Source: Williamsia sterculiae
Lineage (GTDB): Bacteria > Actinomycetota > Actinomycetes > Mycobacteriales > Mycobacteriaceae
Direction of reading: 5' to 3'
Assembly (NCBI RefSeq): GCF_900156495.1
Contig: NZ_FTNT01000006.1
Coordinates: 1-64,000 of the forward strand
Length of the DNA: 64,000 bases
Under the pieces are notes generated by a model. That model was given only the letters and a program-made list of their open reading frames with translations, had not been told where the DNA came from and ran no database searches. The position numbers and the translations under genes were made by a program. Each line of letters begins with the position of its first letter. The first letter of the stretch is position 1. Below, in pieces: positions 55,628 to 63,392 of the stretch.

Positions 55628-56754
55628 CGCTTCGCACCACCCGATTCACCCTCGCGGCGGCCGGCACCTTGCTGGTCGCCGCGGTGGCCCTCCCGACCGG
55701 GACCGCCTCGGCGGCCCCGACGGACACCTCGGGAACCGTCTTCGCGAATCAACAGCTCACCCAGGACAAGCAGATCCAGGGTGCGAGCAGCGCATACCGG
55801 TACACCTTCTGGAGCAAGGACTCCGACAAGGCGGACCACCTGAGCAGCGGGACCGTGTTCCTGCCCGACGGCAACGCACCCGCGGGTGGTTTCCCGGTGA
55901 TCTCGTGGAGCAAAGGCGCCGACGGTATCGCCGACAAGTGCGCGCCATCGCTGTCCGGCCCTCAGGGCGACGCACCGCTGCTGTCGCACTGGCTGCAGGC
56001 CGGTTACGCGGTGGTCTCCACCGACTACGCCGGGGTGGGTACCGGCGCACCGAAGTTCGTCGACGGTCGCACCGCGGCGCGCACCGTGGTCGACGGGCTG
56101 CGTGCCGCCCACGACATCTCCCCGTCCCTGTCGTCGAAGTACGTGATGGTCGGGCAGTCGCAGGGCGCCACCGTGGCGATGAACCTCGCGGCGCACCACG
56201 ACGACTGGGCCGCCGGGGGTCTGGACTACCGCGGCACCGTCGCCACCGGCGTCCCCGCCCACTTCGACCAACTGTTGTTGAACATCGTTCCCGGCCTGCC
56301 GCTCGCGCTGCCCGCGGGGATGACCGCCAACGCGCTCTTCCTGCTGGCCGCGGTCCGCGCGGGGCATCCGGACCTCAAGGTGGACGCCGCCCTGACCGAC
56401 AGTGGCAAGGCGTGGCTCGACCGCGCCACCACCGAGTGTGGCGACCAGCTCCAGCGCGAGGTCGCCGGGCTGCCGTTGGGCACCCTCGTCTCCGACCCGT
56501 TGTCGACGGTGCAGGGACTACCGACGCTGCTGTCGCAGTACGTCGCGGTCCCGAGTGGCGGTTTCGACAAGCCGGTACTGGTCGGCCAGGGTCTGACCGA
56601 CACCACCGTGGTGCTGCCGTTCACCCTGGGCTATCTCAACGTGATCCGGATGAACCGGCAGGTCACGGTGAACACGTTCGCCGGCGGACACGACTCCACC
56701 CCCGGCGATCTGCAGTCCGCCGCCACCGCGTTCGTCAACCGGGTGATGCGCTGA
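55624..56754 (+). CDS. Secreted lipase/esterase (LIP-family alpha/beta-hydrolase)
   Basis: 376 residues from GTG 55624. A signal peptide (FTLAAAGTLLVAAVALPTGTASA) is followed by an alpha/beta-hydrolase: nucleophile in VGQSQGAT, oxyanion-side ISWSKGADGIADKCAPS, catalytic His in FAGGHDSTPGD. It resembles secretory lipases (PF03583) that cleave acylglycerols outside the cell. Translation is coupled to the secreted paralogue, hinting at a shared export or envelope-lipid role. Confidence 0.87.
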   Translation: MTLRTTRFTLAAAGTLLVAAVALPTGTASAAPTDTSGTVFANQQLTQDKQIQGASSAYRYTFWSKDSDKADHLSSGTVFLPDGNAPAGGFPVISWSKGADGIADKCAPSLSGPQGDAPLLSHWLQAGYAVVSTDYAGVGTGAPKFVDGRTAARTVVDGLRAAHDISPSLSSKYVMVGQSQGATVAMNLAAHHDDWAAGGLDYRGTVATGVPAHFDQLLLNIVPGLPLALPAGMTANALFLLAAVRAGHPDLKVDAALTDSGKAWLDRATTECGDQLQREVAGLPLGTLVSDPLSTVQGLPTLLSQYVAVPSGGFDKPVLVGQGLTDTTVVLPFTLGYLNVIRMNRQVTVNTFAGGHDSTPGDLQSAATAFVNRVMR

Positions 56755-56761
56755 ACCCAGG

Positions 56762-57388
56762 TCACTCGGTGCGGGTGGGCGGCGGATCGATGGCCGCACC
56801 CGCACCGGGTGGCCGACCGGTCGTCCGACGCGCACCGGCGCGATTGCGCAGCCGCTTCATCCCCGGCACCCCGATCAACGCGCGACGAACGTCTTTGGTG
56901 ACGCCGACCAGTTCGGCGATGTTGGGACCGAGGTTCTGCAGGGTGTTCATCACCGGCACCGAGTGCTCGGCGGTCAGCGCGATCAGATCCGGCAGTTGAT
57001 CGATGAGGTGCTCGAGTGCGGCCCGCACCTCGTCGTCATCCAGTTCAGCCGTCAACTGCTGCACGGTGGGTCGCAACACGTCGACCAGCGGGGTCATCGT
57101 CGACGTGGCGCCCTGTGCGTCGTCGACGACCGCCTCCGCGCGATCGAGCAGGTAATTCGCGCGATCGGCGAGACCGTTGACGTTGTCGGCCACCTCGCGC
57201 ACACCGCCGAGCACCAACTCCAACTGCTCCAGCAACCGCAGCATCCGCAACGGCAGGCCCACCAGCTGGTTGGTCGTCTCCATCCCCACCATCACGCTCT
57301 GCCGGATGAAGTCCGAGGTCAGCGCGGTCAACGACGGTTGCCCATGCGACGGCGGGCCGGGATCACCGAGGTCGTGGCGCTCCGACAT
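56762..57388 (-). CDS. Conserved helical protein of unknown function
   Basis: 208 residues. It contains long amphipathic helices (RMLRLLEQLELVLGGVREVADNVNGLADRANYLLDRAEAVVDDAQG) and LRPTVQQLTAELDDDEVRAALEHLIDQLP, with a basic Pro-rich tail. The C-terminal NLGPNIAELVGVTKDVRRALIG recalls the tail of the decapeptide-repeat protein at 61141, suggesting a related envelope-associated family. No membrane helix or catalytic motif is obvious. Confidence 0.72.
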   Translation of the reverse strand: MSERHDLGDPGPPSHGQPSLTALTSDFIRQSVMVGMETTNQLVGLPLRMLRLLEQLELVLGGVREVADNVNGLADRANYLLDRAEAVVDDAQGATSTMTPLVDVLRPTVQQLTAELDDDEVRAALEHLIDQLPDLIALTAEHSVPVMNTLQNLGPNIAELVGVTKDVRRALIGVPGMKRLRNRAGARRTTGRPPGAGAAIDPPPTRTE

Positions 57389-57456
57389 GACCCACAGCCT
57401 AGTCGTCGGGCGCCGTCCGGGCCCGGTCGGTGATCAGCTGTGACAGCATCTCCCGC

Positions 57457-58149
57457 ATGCCATCCCGCCGCCCGCACCGACGTCGCGTGACCACTGGCGC
57501 GGCGGTGTTCACCGCCGCGTCCGCGGTGCTGGTGCTGGCCGGCGCGGCGCACCGTCGTGCCGCGGTGGCCCTGGTGAAACCGATCCCGATGCTGATCCTG
57601 GGTGCCCGGGTGGTCCACGGGCTACGACGTCGGCGCCCGGTCGACACCGCGCTGCTGATCGGCGCCGTCGCGTTCTCGATGACCGGTGACCGGATGATGT
57701 ACGCGGAGGAGTTCGCGTCCGATCCCGAGGTCGCCGACCGACGCCTCCGCGACGGCGCGCTCGCCTTCACCGCCGCACACCTCTGCTACCTGACGCTGGC
57801 CCGACGCCGCGGCGGACGGGTCACCCGTTCCGGGCTCCTGCGGCGCGCACCCGTGCTGATCGAGACGTCCGCCGTGGTCGCCGTCCGCCGCCCCGAGATC
57901 CTGCCGGTGCTCAGCGGGTACGGGCCGACACTGGCATCGATGTCGGCGATGGCCGCGACCGTCCCTGCCTGCCGACCGGGAGGTGCCCTGTTCCTCGTTT
58001 CGGACGCGGTCCTCATCAACCGGCGTCATCTGCTGCGGGGACGCCGCGCCCGCGGCGCGGCCGAGGCGGTGGTGCTGAGTACCTACTGCGCCGCGCAATG
58101 GTGGTTGGCGACCGGCCTCGACCCCGCGTGCCCGGGGTGGTCCGTCTAG
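57457..58149 (+). CDS. Lysoplasmalogenase (YhhN/TMEM86 family)
   Basis: 230 residues with about seven or eight membrane helices. ALVKPIPMLILGARVV, GAVAFSMTGDRMMY, FTAAHLCYL and GGALFLVSDAVLI are YhhN-family motifs; the Asp residues of GDR and SDA are the conserved active-site acids. Members cleave the vinyl-ether bond of lysoplasmalogens or act on related lipids. It is divergent from the helical protein and its end overlaps the sugar transporter gene tail-to-tail by 4 bases. Confidence 0.85.
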   Translation: MPSRRPHRRRVTTGAAVFTAASAVLVLAGAAHRRAAVALVKPIPMLILGARVVHGLRRRRPVDTALLIGAVAFSMTGDRMMYAEEFASDPEVADRRLRDGALAFTAAHLCYLTLARRRGGRVTRSGLLRRAPVLIETSAVVAVRRPEILPVLSGYGPTLASMSAMAATVPACRPGGALFLVSDAVLINRRHLLRGRRARGAAEAVVLSTYCAAQWWLATGLDPACPGWSV

Positions 58150-58166
58150 CCCGCGGCCCTACGGAC
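58140..58166. terminator. Inverted repeat over lysoplasmalogenase/sugar-transporter stop codons
   Basis: GTCCGT (58140-58145) and ACGGAC (58161-58166) can pair, flanking a CCGCGG core, where two convergent genes end. Weak evidence. Confidence 0.25.
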
Positions 58167-59660
58167 GGGAGCCTGCAGGTCGTCCATCGCCTCGAGTTCC
58201 ATCCCCTTCGTCTCCGGCACCTTGAACTGCACGAACAGGAACGACGCGGCGGCGCAGAACGCGAAGAATCCATAGATCCAGGCCAGACCGATCGAACTGT
58301 TCAGCTCTGGGAACAGGAGGGTGATGGCGAAGTTCGCGACCCAGTTGGCGGCGGTACAGACACCGAGGGCGACGCCGCGCAGCCGGTTGGGGAACATCTC
58401 ACCGAGCATGACCCAGAGGATCGGTCCCCAGGTCGCCGCGAACGCGATGACGAACAGGTTGGCACCGATCAGGGCGATCACACCCCACGGATCCGGGAGG
58501 GTGATCTTGTCGCCCGAGCCGATCTGCTGGGTGAACGCGACGCAGGCCAGCAGCAGACCGACGAACATCCCGACGGAACCGATGAGCAACATCCGCCGCC
58601 GTCCGAAACGGTCGACGAAGAGGATCGACCCGAACGTCATGACCACGTTGATGACCGCGGTGATCACCGAGGTCTTGAACGAGTCGGATTCGGAGAAGCC
58701 CACCGACGACCACAGGGTCGTCGAGTAGTAGAAGATCGCGTTGATGCCGACGAACTGTTGGAACACGGCCAGCCAGATGCCCACCCAGACGAACGGGTGC
58801 AGACCGAACGAGGGCCCGCGGATGTCGCGGATCGAGGCCTTGGATTCGCGGACCAGGGTCAGCCGGATCTCCTTGACCCGCTCCAGCGGGTTCTGCTCAC
58901 CGGTCACCTCGGTGAGGATGCGCGCGGCCTCCTCGTCGAGGTGGTTGCCCACCAGGTACCGAGGTGACTCGGGGATCAGGAGGGCCAGCACACCGTAGAT
59001 GACCGCCGGGATGACCCCGACCAGGAACATCCACCGCCAGGCTTCCACGCCCAGCCACAACGTGTTCGCCGCCGCACCCGCACTGTCCTGCAGCAGGCTG
59101 TCGGACAGCAGCGCGATGAAGATACCGATCGTGATGGCCAGCTGCTGCAGTGAACCCAGCGCTCCACGGAACCTGGCCGGCGCGATCTCGGCGATGTAGG
59201 CGGGCGCGATCACCGACGCGATACCGATGCCCAAGCCACCGAGAACGCGCCAGAACAGAAGGTCGCCGAGCGAGAAGCAGAAGGCGGTGCCGATCGACGA
59301 GGCGACGAACAGCAGGGAACCCAGCAGCATCACCCGCTTGCGCCCCCACACGTCGGCCAACCGGCCGGCGAACCACGCGCCGACCGCGCACCCGAGCAGC
59401 GCGATGGCGACCGCGAATCCGGTGACGAACTCGGAGAGGGCGAAGTGGCCCTTGATCGAGTCCACCGCACCGTTGACCACGGAGCTGTCGAAGCCGAAGA
59501 GGAAACCGCCGACCGCGGCGGCGACCGTGACCCCCAACACCTTTCCCAGGTGTGCGTCGGCGTTCGCCGCGGAGTTCGCCTGCCGGGGGGATCCCGGACC
59601 TCCCGACCCATCCGGGTCTCGTGGTCCATCCGCGTCATGTGGCACGGAACGCTCGGTCAT
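58146..59660 (-). CDS. Sugar porter family MFS transporter
   Basis: 504 residues, 12 predicted membrane helices after a hydrophilic Gly/Pro/Asp-rich N-terminus of about 38 residues. Family motifs: GRLADVWGRKR after helix 2, PESPRYLV in the central loop, VDRFGRRR after helix 8 and VPETKGMELEAMDD at the C-terminus. FQQFVGINAIFYYS is the QQxxGxN sugar-binding motif. It is a proton-linked importer of glucose or similar sugars. A divergent TetR gene begins 170 bases away. Confidence 0.94.
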   Translation of the reverse strand: MTERSVPHDADGPRDPDGSGGPGSPRQANSAANADAHLGKVLGVTVAAAVGGFLFGFDSSVVNGAVDSIKGHFALSEFVTGFAVAIALLGCAVGAWFAGRLADVWGRKRVMLLGSLLFVASSIGTAFCFSLGDLLFWRVLGGLGIGIASVIAPAYIAEIAPARFRGALGSLQQLAITIGIFIALLSDSLLQDSAGAAANTLWLGVEAWRWMFLVGVIPAVIYGVLALLIPESPRYLVGNHLDEEAARILTEVTGEQNPLERVKEIRLTLVRESKASIRDIRGPSFGLHPFVWVGIWLAVFQQFVGINAIFYYSTTLWSSVGFSESDSFKTSVITAVINVVMTFGSILFVDRFGRRRMLLIGSVGMFVGLLLACVAFTQQIGSGDKITLPDPWGVIALIGANLFVIAFAATWGPILWVMLGEMFPNRLRGVALGVCTAANWVANFAITLLFPELNSSIGLAWIYGFFAFCAAASFLFVQFKVPETKGMELEAMDDLQAPVRRAAG

Positions 59661-59818
59661 GGCCTACCTCCGCCTCTCCCCCACCTGCGATGTCGCGCGT
59701 GACCTTACTCTCCCGTCAGTTCGCCATCCCGTCGGATCACCACGCGGGTCGTCGCGTCATCTCCGCCACGCGCGACACAGTCTCCCCGGTGGATACGCCG
59801 AATCGGACGGGCGGGACC

Positions 59819-59824
59819 TATCGT
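59819..59824 (+). promoter_or_regulatory. -10 element of the TetR gene at 59831
   Basis: TATCGT, 6 bases before ATG 59831; leaderless arrangement, arguing against the GTG 59825 start. Confidence 0.45.
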
Positions 59825-59830
59825 GTGGAC

Positions 59831-60463
59831 ATGCCGTCTACCGTGTCTCGCGACGCCTACTACGAGACCGGACTCGTCGTCCTCTCCGAGCTGGGTTTCG
59901 GGGGTTTCAAGCTGGCCGAGGTGTGTCGCCGACTCGAGGTCACCACGGGGTCCTTCTATCACTACTTCCGGAACTGGTCGGCCTACACCGCCGGCCTCGT
60001 GGAGTTCTGGCGGGCCCGTCGGGTCGCCGCCCTGGACGACGACGTTCGCCCCGAATCGGATCCGCGAGCGCGGATCGGCCGGATGATCGCGGTGAGTCTC
60101 CGCCAACCGTCCGGTACCGACGGCGCCATCCGGGTGTGGAGTCAGATCGACCCGCGGATTCGCGAAACCCAGACACAGGTGGACGAGGCGCGTCAGGAGA
60201 TCCTGCGGTCCGCCGCGCAGCAGGTCCTCGGCGACGCGCGGCAGGCCGAACTGGTGGCCGAATGGGCGATGTATTTGCTGATCGGCCACGAGCAGACCAG
60301 CCTGAGCCCGGACCAGGCGGGCCTCGAATGGCTTCTCGACCAACTCCTCGCCGCGCTGGACAGCGGTGGTTTCACCGACGTCCCCGCCCGGATCAGCGCC
60401 TCGACGTCTGCCGACGCGAACCTGGTGGATCGGTCCACCTCCGACCCGCGCGCCGCGCTCTAG
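59831..60463 (+). CDS. TetR-family transcriptional regulator
   Basis: 210 residues. GFGGFKLAEVCRRLEVTTGSFYHYFRNWSAYTAGLVEFW is the helix-turn-helix domain. The gene is divergent from the sugar transporter gene, a likely target. Its stop TAG (60461-60463) is also the start of the -10 box of the next gene. Confidence 0.88.
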   Translation: MPSTVSRDAYYETGLVVLSELGFGGFKLAEVCRRLEVTTGSFYHYFRNWSAYTAGLVEFWRARRVAALDDDVRPESDPRARIGRMIAVSLRQPSGTDGAIRVWSQIDPRIRETQTQVDEARQEILRSAAQQVLGDARQAELVAEWAMYLLIGHEQTSLSPDQAGLEWLLDQLLAALDSGGFTDVPARISASTSADANLVDRSTSDPRAAL

Positions 60464-60466
60464 ACT
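60461..60466 (+). promoter_or_regulatory. -10 element of the HhH-GPD gene, overlapping the TetR stop
   Basis: TAGACT, 6 bases before ATG 60473; its first three bases are the TetR stop codon. Leaderless arrangement. Confidence 0.5.
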
Positions 60467-60472
60467 TCTCCC

Positions 60473-61051
60473 ATGCCCGGACCGCTGCACATCGCTCAGG
60501 AACCCCGCGCCGACGAGTTGCTGTCGAGCGATCCGTTCGCGCTGTTGGCGGGCATGCTCCTCGACCAGCAGTTCCCGATGGAGCGTGCGTTCGCAGGCCC
60601 GTTGAAGGTGCTCGACCGATTCGGCACCCTCGACCCGGCGGCCATCGCCACCGCCGACCCGGACTCCTTTGCCGATGTGTGCTCCACCCCACCGGCCATC
60701 CACCGCTACGGACGCTCGATGGCCGGCCGGTTACAGGCCCTGGCTTCGGTGGTCGTCGATCAGTACGAGGGAGACACCGAACGGATCTGGACCGAGGCCA
60801 CCTCGGGTGCCGACCTGGTCGCGCGGTTGAAGGCACTCCCCGGTTTCGGCGACGCGAAGGCGAAGATCTTCGCGGCACTGCTGGCCAAACAGCGCGACAT
60901 CACCCCCAGGGGATGGCAGTCCGCGGTCGGCGACTACGGCAAGAAGGGGTTTCGTTCCGTCGCCGACGTGGTCGATAGCGAGTCGCTGACCAAGGTGCGC
61001 GAGTTCAAGAAGGCGCAGAAGGCGAAGGCCAAGGCTCCCGTCACGAAGTGA
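60473..61051 (+). CDS. HhH-GPD-type base-excision DNA repair protein
   Basis: 192 residues. The helix-hairpin-helix LKALPGFGDAKAKIFAALLAK and the start DPFALLAGMLLDQQFPMERAFAGP match the actinobacterial HhH-GPD family (TIGR03252-like). No iron-sulfur cysteines are present. It should bind damaged DNA; glycosylase activity is predicted but unproven. The C-terminus is a lysine-rich tail (KKAQKAKAKAPVTK). Confidence 0.88.
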   Translation: MPGPLHIAQEPRADELLSSDPFALLAGMLLDQQFPMERAFAGPLKVLDRFGTLDPAAIATADPDSFADVCSTPPAIHRYGRSMAGRLQALASVVVDQYEGDTERIWTEATSGADLVARLKALPGFGDAKAKIFAALLAKQRDITPRGWQSAVGDYGKKGFRSVADVVDSESLTKVREFKKAQKAKAKAPVTK

Positions 61052-61075
61052 CCCAGGAGCCCCGTCACGAAGTGA
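61037..61075. repeat. Two-copy direct repeat at the end of the HhH-GPD gene
   Basis: CCCGTCACGAAGTGA occurs at 61037-61051 and 61061-61075 (24-bp period). The first copy includes the stop codon. Each copy contains the small inverted repeat TCAC-GAA-GTGA. It may be a recent local duplication. Confidence 0.75.
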
Positions 61076-61128
61076 TTCCGGCCGACGGCCATCCTGCCGA
61101 GATGTGATCCATGCCTCTGTCCATGCCC

Positions 61129-61134
61129 TAGGCT
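61129..61134 (+). promoter_or_regulatory. -10 element of the decapeptide-repeat gene
   Basis: TAGGCT, 6 bases before ATG 61141; leaderless arrangement. Confidence 0.5.
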
Positions 61135-61140
61135 GATGGC

Positions 61141-62031
61141 ATGGACACCAGCGCAGTCGTCGGACTGCCCTTTCGGATCGGTTTCGCGATCACCGGGGTG
61201 GCGTTGGCGACCGTCGAATCCGGTATCACCATCGCGCGTCTCGCCGTCGACAACGTCGAGCGGGAGGTCACCGCGGCCCTGGGCGGATACGACTCCGACG
61301 TCGTCGCCACGCGGTCCCCGCTGTCCATGCTCAATTACGTCGCCGAGCTGTTCAACGAGGACCGTCCGCTGGGTCTGCTGCTGGCCCGTGGCGGTGCCGT
61401 CGACCGGTTGGTGGCACCCGGAGGCGTCGTCGACCGGCTCACCGCACGTGACGGCATCCTCGACAAGATGACCGAGGAAGGGGGACTCCTCGATCAGATC
61501 ACCGAGGACGGGGGCATCCTCATCCGGCTCACCGCCAAGGGGGGTCCGTTGGATCGTCTGACCCGTCCCGGCGGCGTGGTCGACCAGTTCACCGAGAACG
61601 AGGGCATCCTGGAGCGTCTGACCAGCGAAGGCGGCGTGGTGGACAAACTCACCGCGAGTGACGGGGTGTTGGAGAAGATCACGGCCGAGGGCGGGTTGCT
61701 CGATCGTCTGGTGGTCGAGGAGGGTCTGCTCGACCAACTTCTCGGGCAGGGCGGTGCCGTGGAGCGGGCCATCGCCCCGGACGGTCCGTTGGACCGGATC
61801 ACCGAGCTCACCGAGGTGATCAGCCATCTGGCCCCCAACCTGGTCAAGATGGGTGACACCGTGGATGAATTGGGCGAAGCGGTCGACCTGCTGAACAGCG
61901 CCGTGGCCCCCCTCGGCGAGCTGGCCGGCCGACTGCCCAAGCGATTGGTGCGAGCGAAACCACCGAGCCAATCCACCGATCCGCAACTGAACCCCGCCCT
62001 CAACGGACACGAGCACCGCCACGAACACTGA
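61141..62031 (+). CDS. Decapeptide-repeat protein of unknown function
   Basis: 296 residues. The N-terminal 80 residues are partly hydrophobic (VVGLPFRIGFAITGVALATV). Residues 84-223 are 14 uninterrupted 10-residue repeats with the pattern (G/D/E)-G-x-(L/V)-(D/E)-(R/K/Q)-(L/I)-T-x-x, for example GGVVDRLTAR and DGILDKMTEE. The tail has ISHLAPNLVKMGDTVDELGEAVDLLNSAVAPLGELAGRLP, helical, and a His-rich end. Regular decapeptide periodicity suggests a solenoid or long helical rod. No enzyme motif is present. I do not recognise a characterised family. Confidence 0.85.
   Translation: MDTSAVVGLPFRIGFAITGVALATVESGITIARLAVDNVEREVTAALGGYDSDVVATRSPLSMLNYVAELFNEDRPLGLLLARGGAVDRLVAPGGVVDRLTARDGILDKMTEEGGLLDQITEDGGILIRLTAKGGPLDRLTRPGGVVDQFTENEGILERLTSEGGVVDKLTASDGVLEKITAEGGLLDRLVVEEGLLDQLLGQGGAVERAIAPDGPLDRITELTEVISHLAPNLVKMGDTVDELGEAVDLLNSAVAPLGELAGRLPKRLVRAKPPSQSTDPQLNPALNGHEHRHEH
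61390..61809 (+). repeat. 14 x 30-bp coding repeat (decapeptide array)
   Basis: The in-frame 30-bp units encode residues 84-223 of the protein. Units are diverged in DNA sequence, so the array is old and conserved at the protein level rather than a recent expansion. Confidence 0.85.
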
Positions 62032-62042
62032 CGGCCGATCCC

Positions 62043-63356
62043 TCACACCAAACTGTCGAGGGCCCGTTCCAGTGCGGCGACATATCGCGCGAACACCGGT
62101 CGCGCCGCGGCCCCGCCGAGGACCGACACGGTGACCGTGTCGCCGAGACCGTGTACCCCATGGGTCAGTGACTGCACCGGCGAGAGCGCCGGGAAACCCG
62201 CGGTGAAGGCGACCGGGGCACCCGCGAGCGTCAGGTCGGCCACCCCGCGATTCACCGACGACACCACGGTGTGTCCGGTGACGGTGTGGGGAACCACCGT
62301 CGGATCGAACTGACGCACCCCGAGCCGTAACAGCGCGGCGGGTACCGCACGGTTCACCGCGGCCTGTCGGGCGAAGACAGGATGCTCGCCGCGACGTCGG
62401 GCTCCGGCGAGGTCGGCGGCGATCAATCCCGCTCGTGTGTCGGCGTCGCCGACGTCGGTGTGCAGATCGATGCCGACGTTGCGGAAGTGGTTGCGCGCCG
62501 AACGCTCTCCGGGCTTTCCGACGGTCACCTCTGCCGACCAGTCGAATGTATCCGGTTCGACGGCGATGTCGCAGAGCGCGGCGCCGACCGCGGTCAGCGC
62601 ACCCACCGTCACCGCGTGTCGTCCACCCATCCGCAGCAGGGCGGCGTCGCGCACGATGCAGTGCGCCCACCGCACCGAACCCGGGTCTGCATTGAACCCA
62701 CTGCGCGGCCTCCCCGGCGTCGGGGTCGGGATCCGTTCGGCGGCGACATCGTCCCGATAGTGCGCGTCGGCGCGGGCCACCGTCCGACCACCGGCGAACA
62801 ACCGGACCACCTGCCCCGGCATACGGCCGAGACCGCGAGCCGCGGCCGTCCACCGCCCGAGTCGTTCGTCGGTCACCGGTACGCCGGTGAGGTCACCACC
62901 GAACAGTGCTCGAGCGATGTCCGCGCTCACCCGCCCGTCGGCCGCGGCATGCGAGATCTGCAGCACCGCCACCGTTGCCGCACCGGACACCGTCGGGGTG
63001 CCGATCACTCCGGCGAACAGGTGCAGCCGCCACACCTGCCGTCGGGCGTCGAGTTGGTCGGCCATCATCCCGGTCACCGACCGCAGGCACTCGTCCCAGC
63101 CGAGATCGGTTGCGTGCACGACGATCTGCGACCGCTGCGGCACCCGGTCCACCCACCACGGGTGGTCGCAGGCACCGGGGACCTCGCAGACCACCTGTCC
63201 CAGTTCACCGATGCGGGCCGACCTGGCCAACAACTCGTCGGTGAGAGCCGAGTCGACGGCGCCGCGACCCGCGAAGCAGTACAGCAGGAACTGGTCATTG
63301 GGGATGCTCGCCGACATCCACAGGGTCTGGGCGTCGGTGGCGGTCAGCCGCTGCAC
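62043..63356 (-). CDS. WS/DGAT-like or condensation-domain acyltransferase family protein
   Basis: 437 residues from GTG 63356. The start VQRLTATDAQTLWM and the core VLQISHAAADGRVSADIARALFGG fit the wax-ester synthase/diacylglycerol acyltransferase fold; the HHxxxDG motif reads SHAAADG (catalytic His136, Asp140 kept, first His lost). The C-terminal NRGVADLTLAGAPVAFTAGFPALSP resembles the WS/DGAT C-domain. Triacylglycerol or another acyl-ester product is possible. -10 TACGGT (minus strand, 63363-63368) is 6 bases before the start. Confidence 0.8.
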   Translation of the reverse strand: MQRLTATDAQTLWMSASIPNDQFLLYCFAGRGAVDSALTDELLARSARIGELGQVVCEVPGACDHPWWVDRVPQRSQIVVHATDLGWDECLRSVTGMMADQLDARRQVWRLHLFAGVIGTPTVSGAATVAVLQISHAAADGRVSADIARALFGGDLTGVPVTDERLGRWTAAARGLGRMPGQVVRLFAGGRTVARADAHYRDDVAAERIPTPTPGRPRSGFNADPGSVRWAHCIVRDAALLRMGGRHAVTVGALTAVGAALCDIAVEPDTFDWSAEVTVGKPGERSARNHFRNVGIDLHTDVGDADTRAGLIAADLAGARRRGEHPVFARQAAVNRAVPAALLRLGVRQFDPTVVPHTVTGHTVVSSVNRGVADLTLAGAPVAFTAGFPALSPVQSLTHGVHGLGDTVTVSVLGGAAARPVFARYVAALERALDSLV

Positions 63357-63362
63357 CGGGCG

Positions 63363-63368
63363 ACCGTA
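63363..63368 (-). promoter_or_regulatory. -10 element of the WS/DGAT-like gene
   Basis: TACGGT on the minus strand, 6 bases before GTG 63356; leaderless arrangement. Confidence 0.45.
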
Positions 63369-63392
63369 ACACCGCCGGAGGCGCGGCGAGTG

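Noticed and set aside
61390-61809. CRISPR-like 30-bp periodicity
   Set aside because: The units are in-frame, diverged, contiguous without spacers and encode a regular decapeptide.
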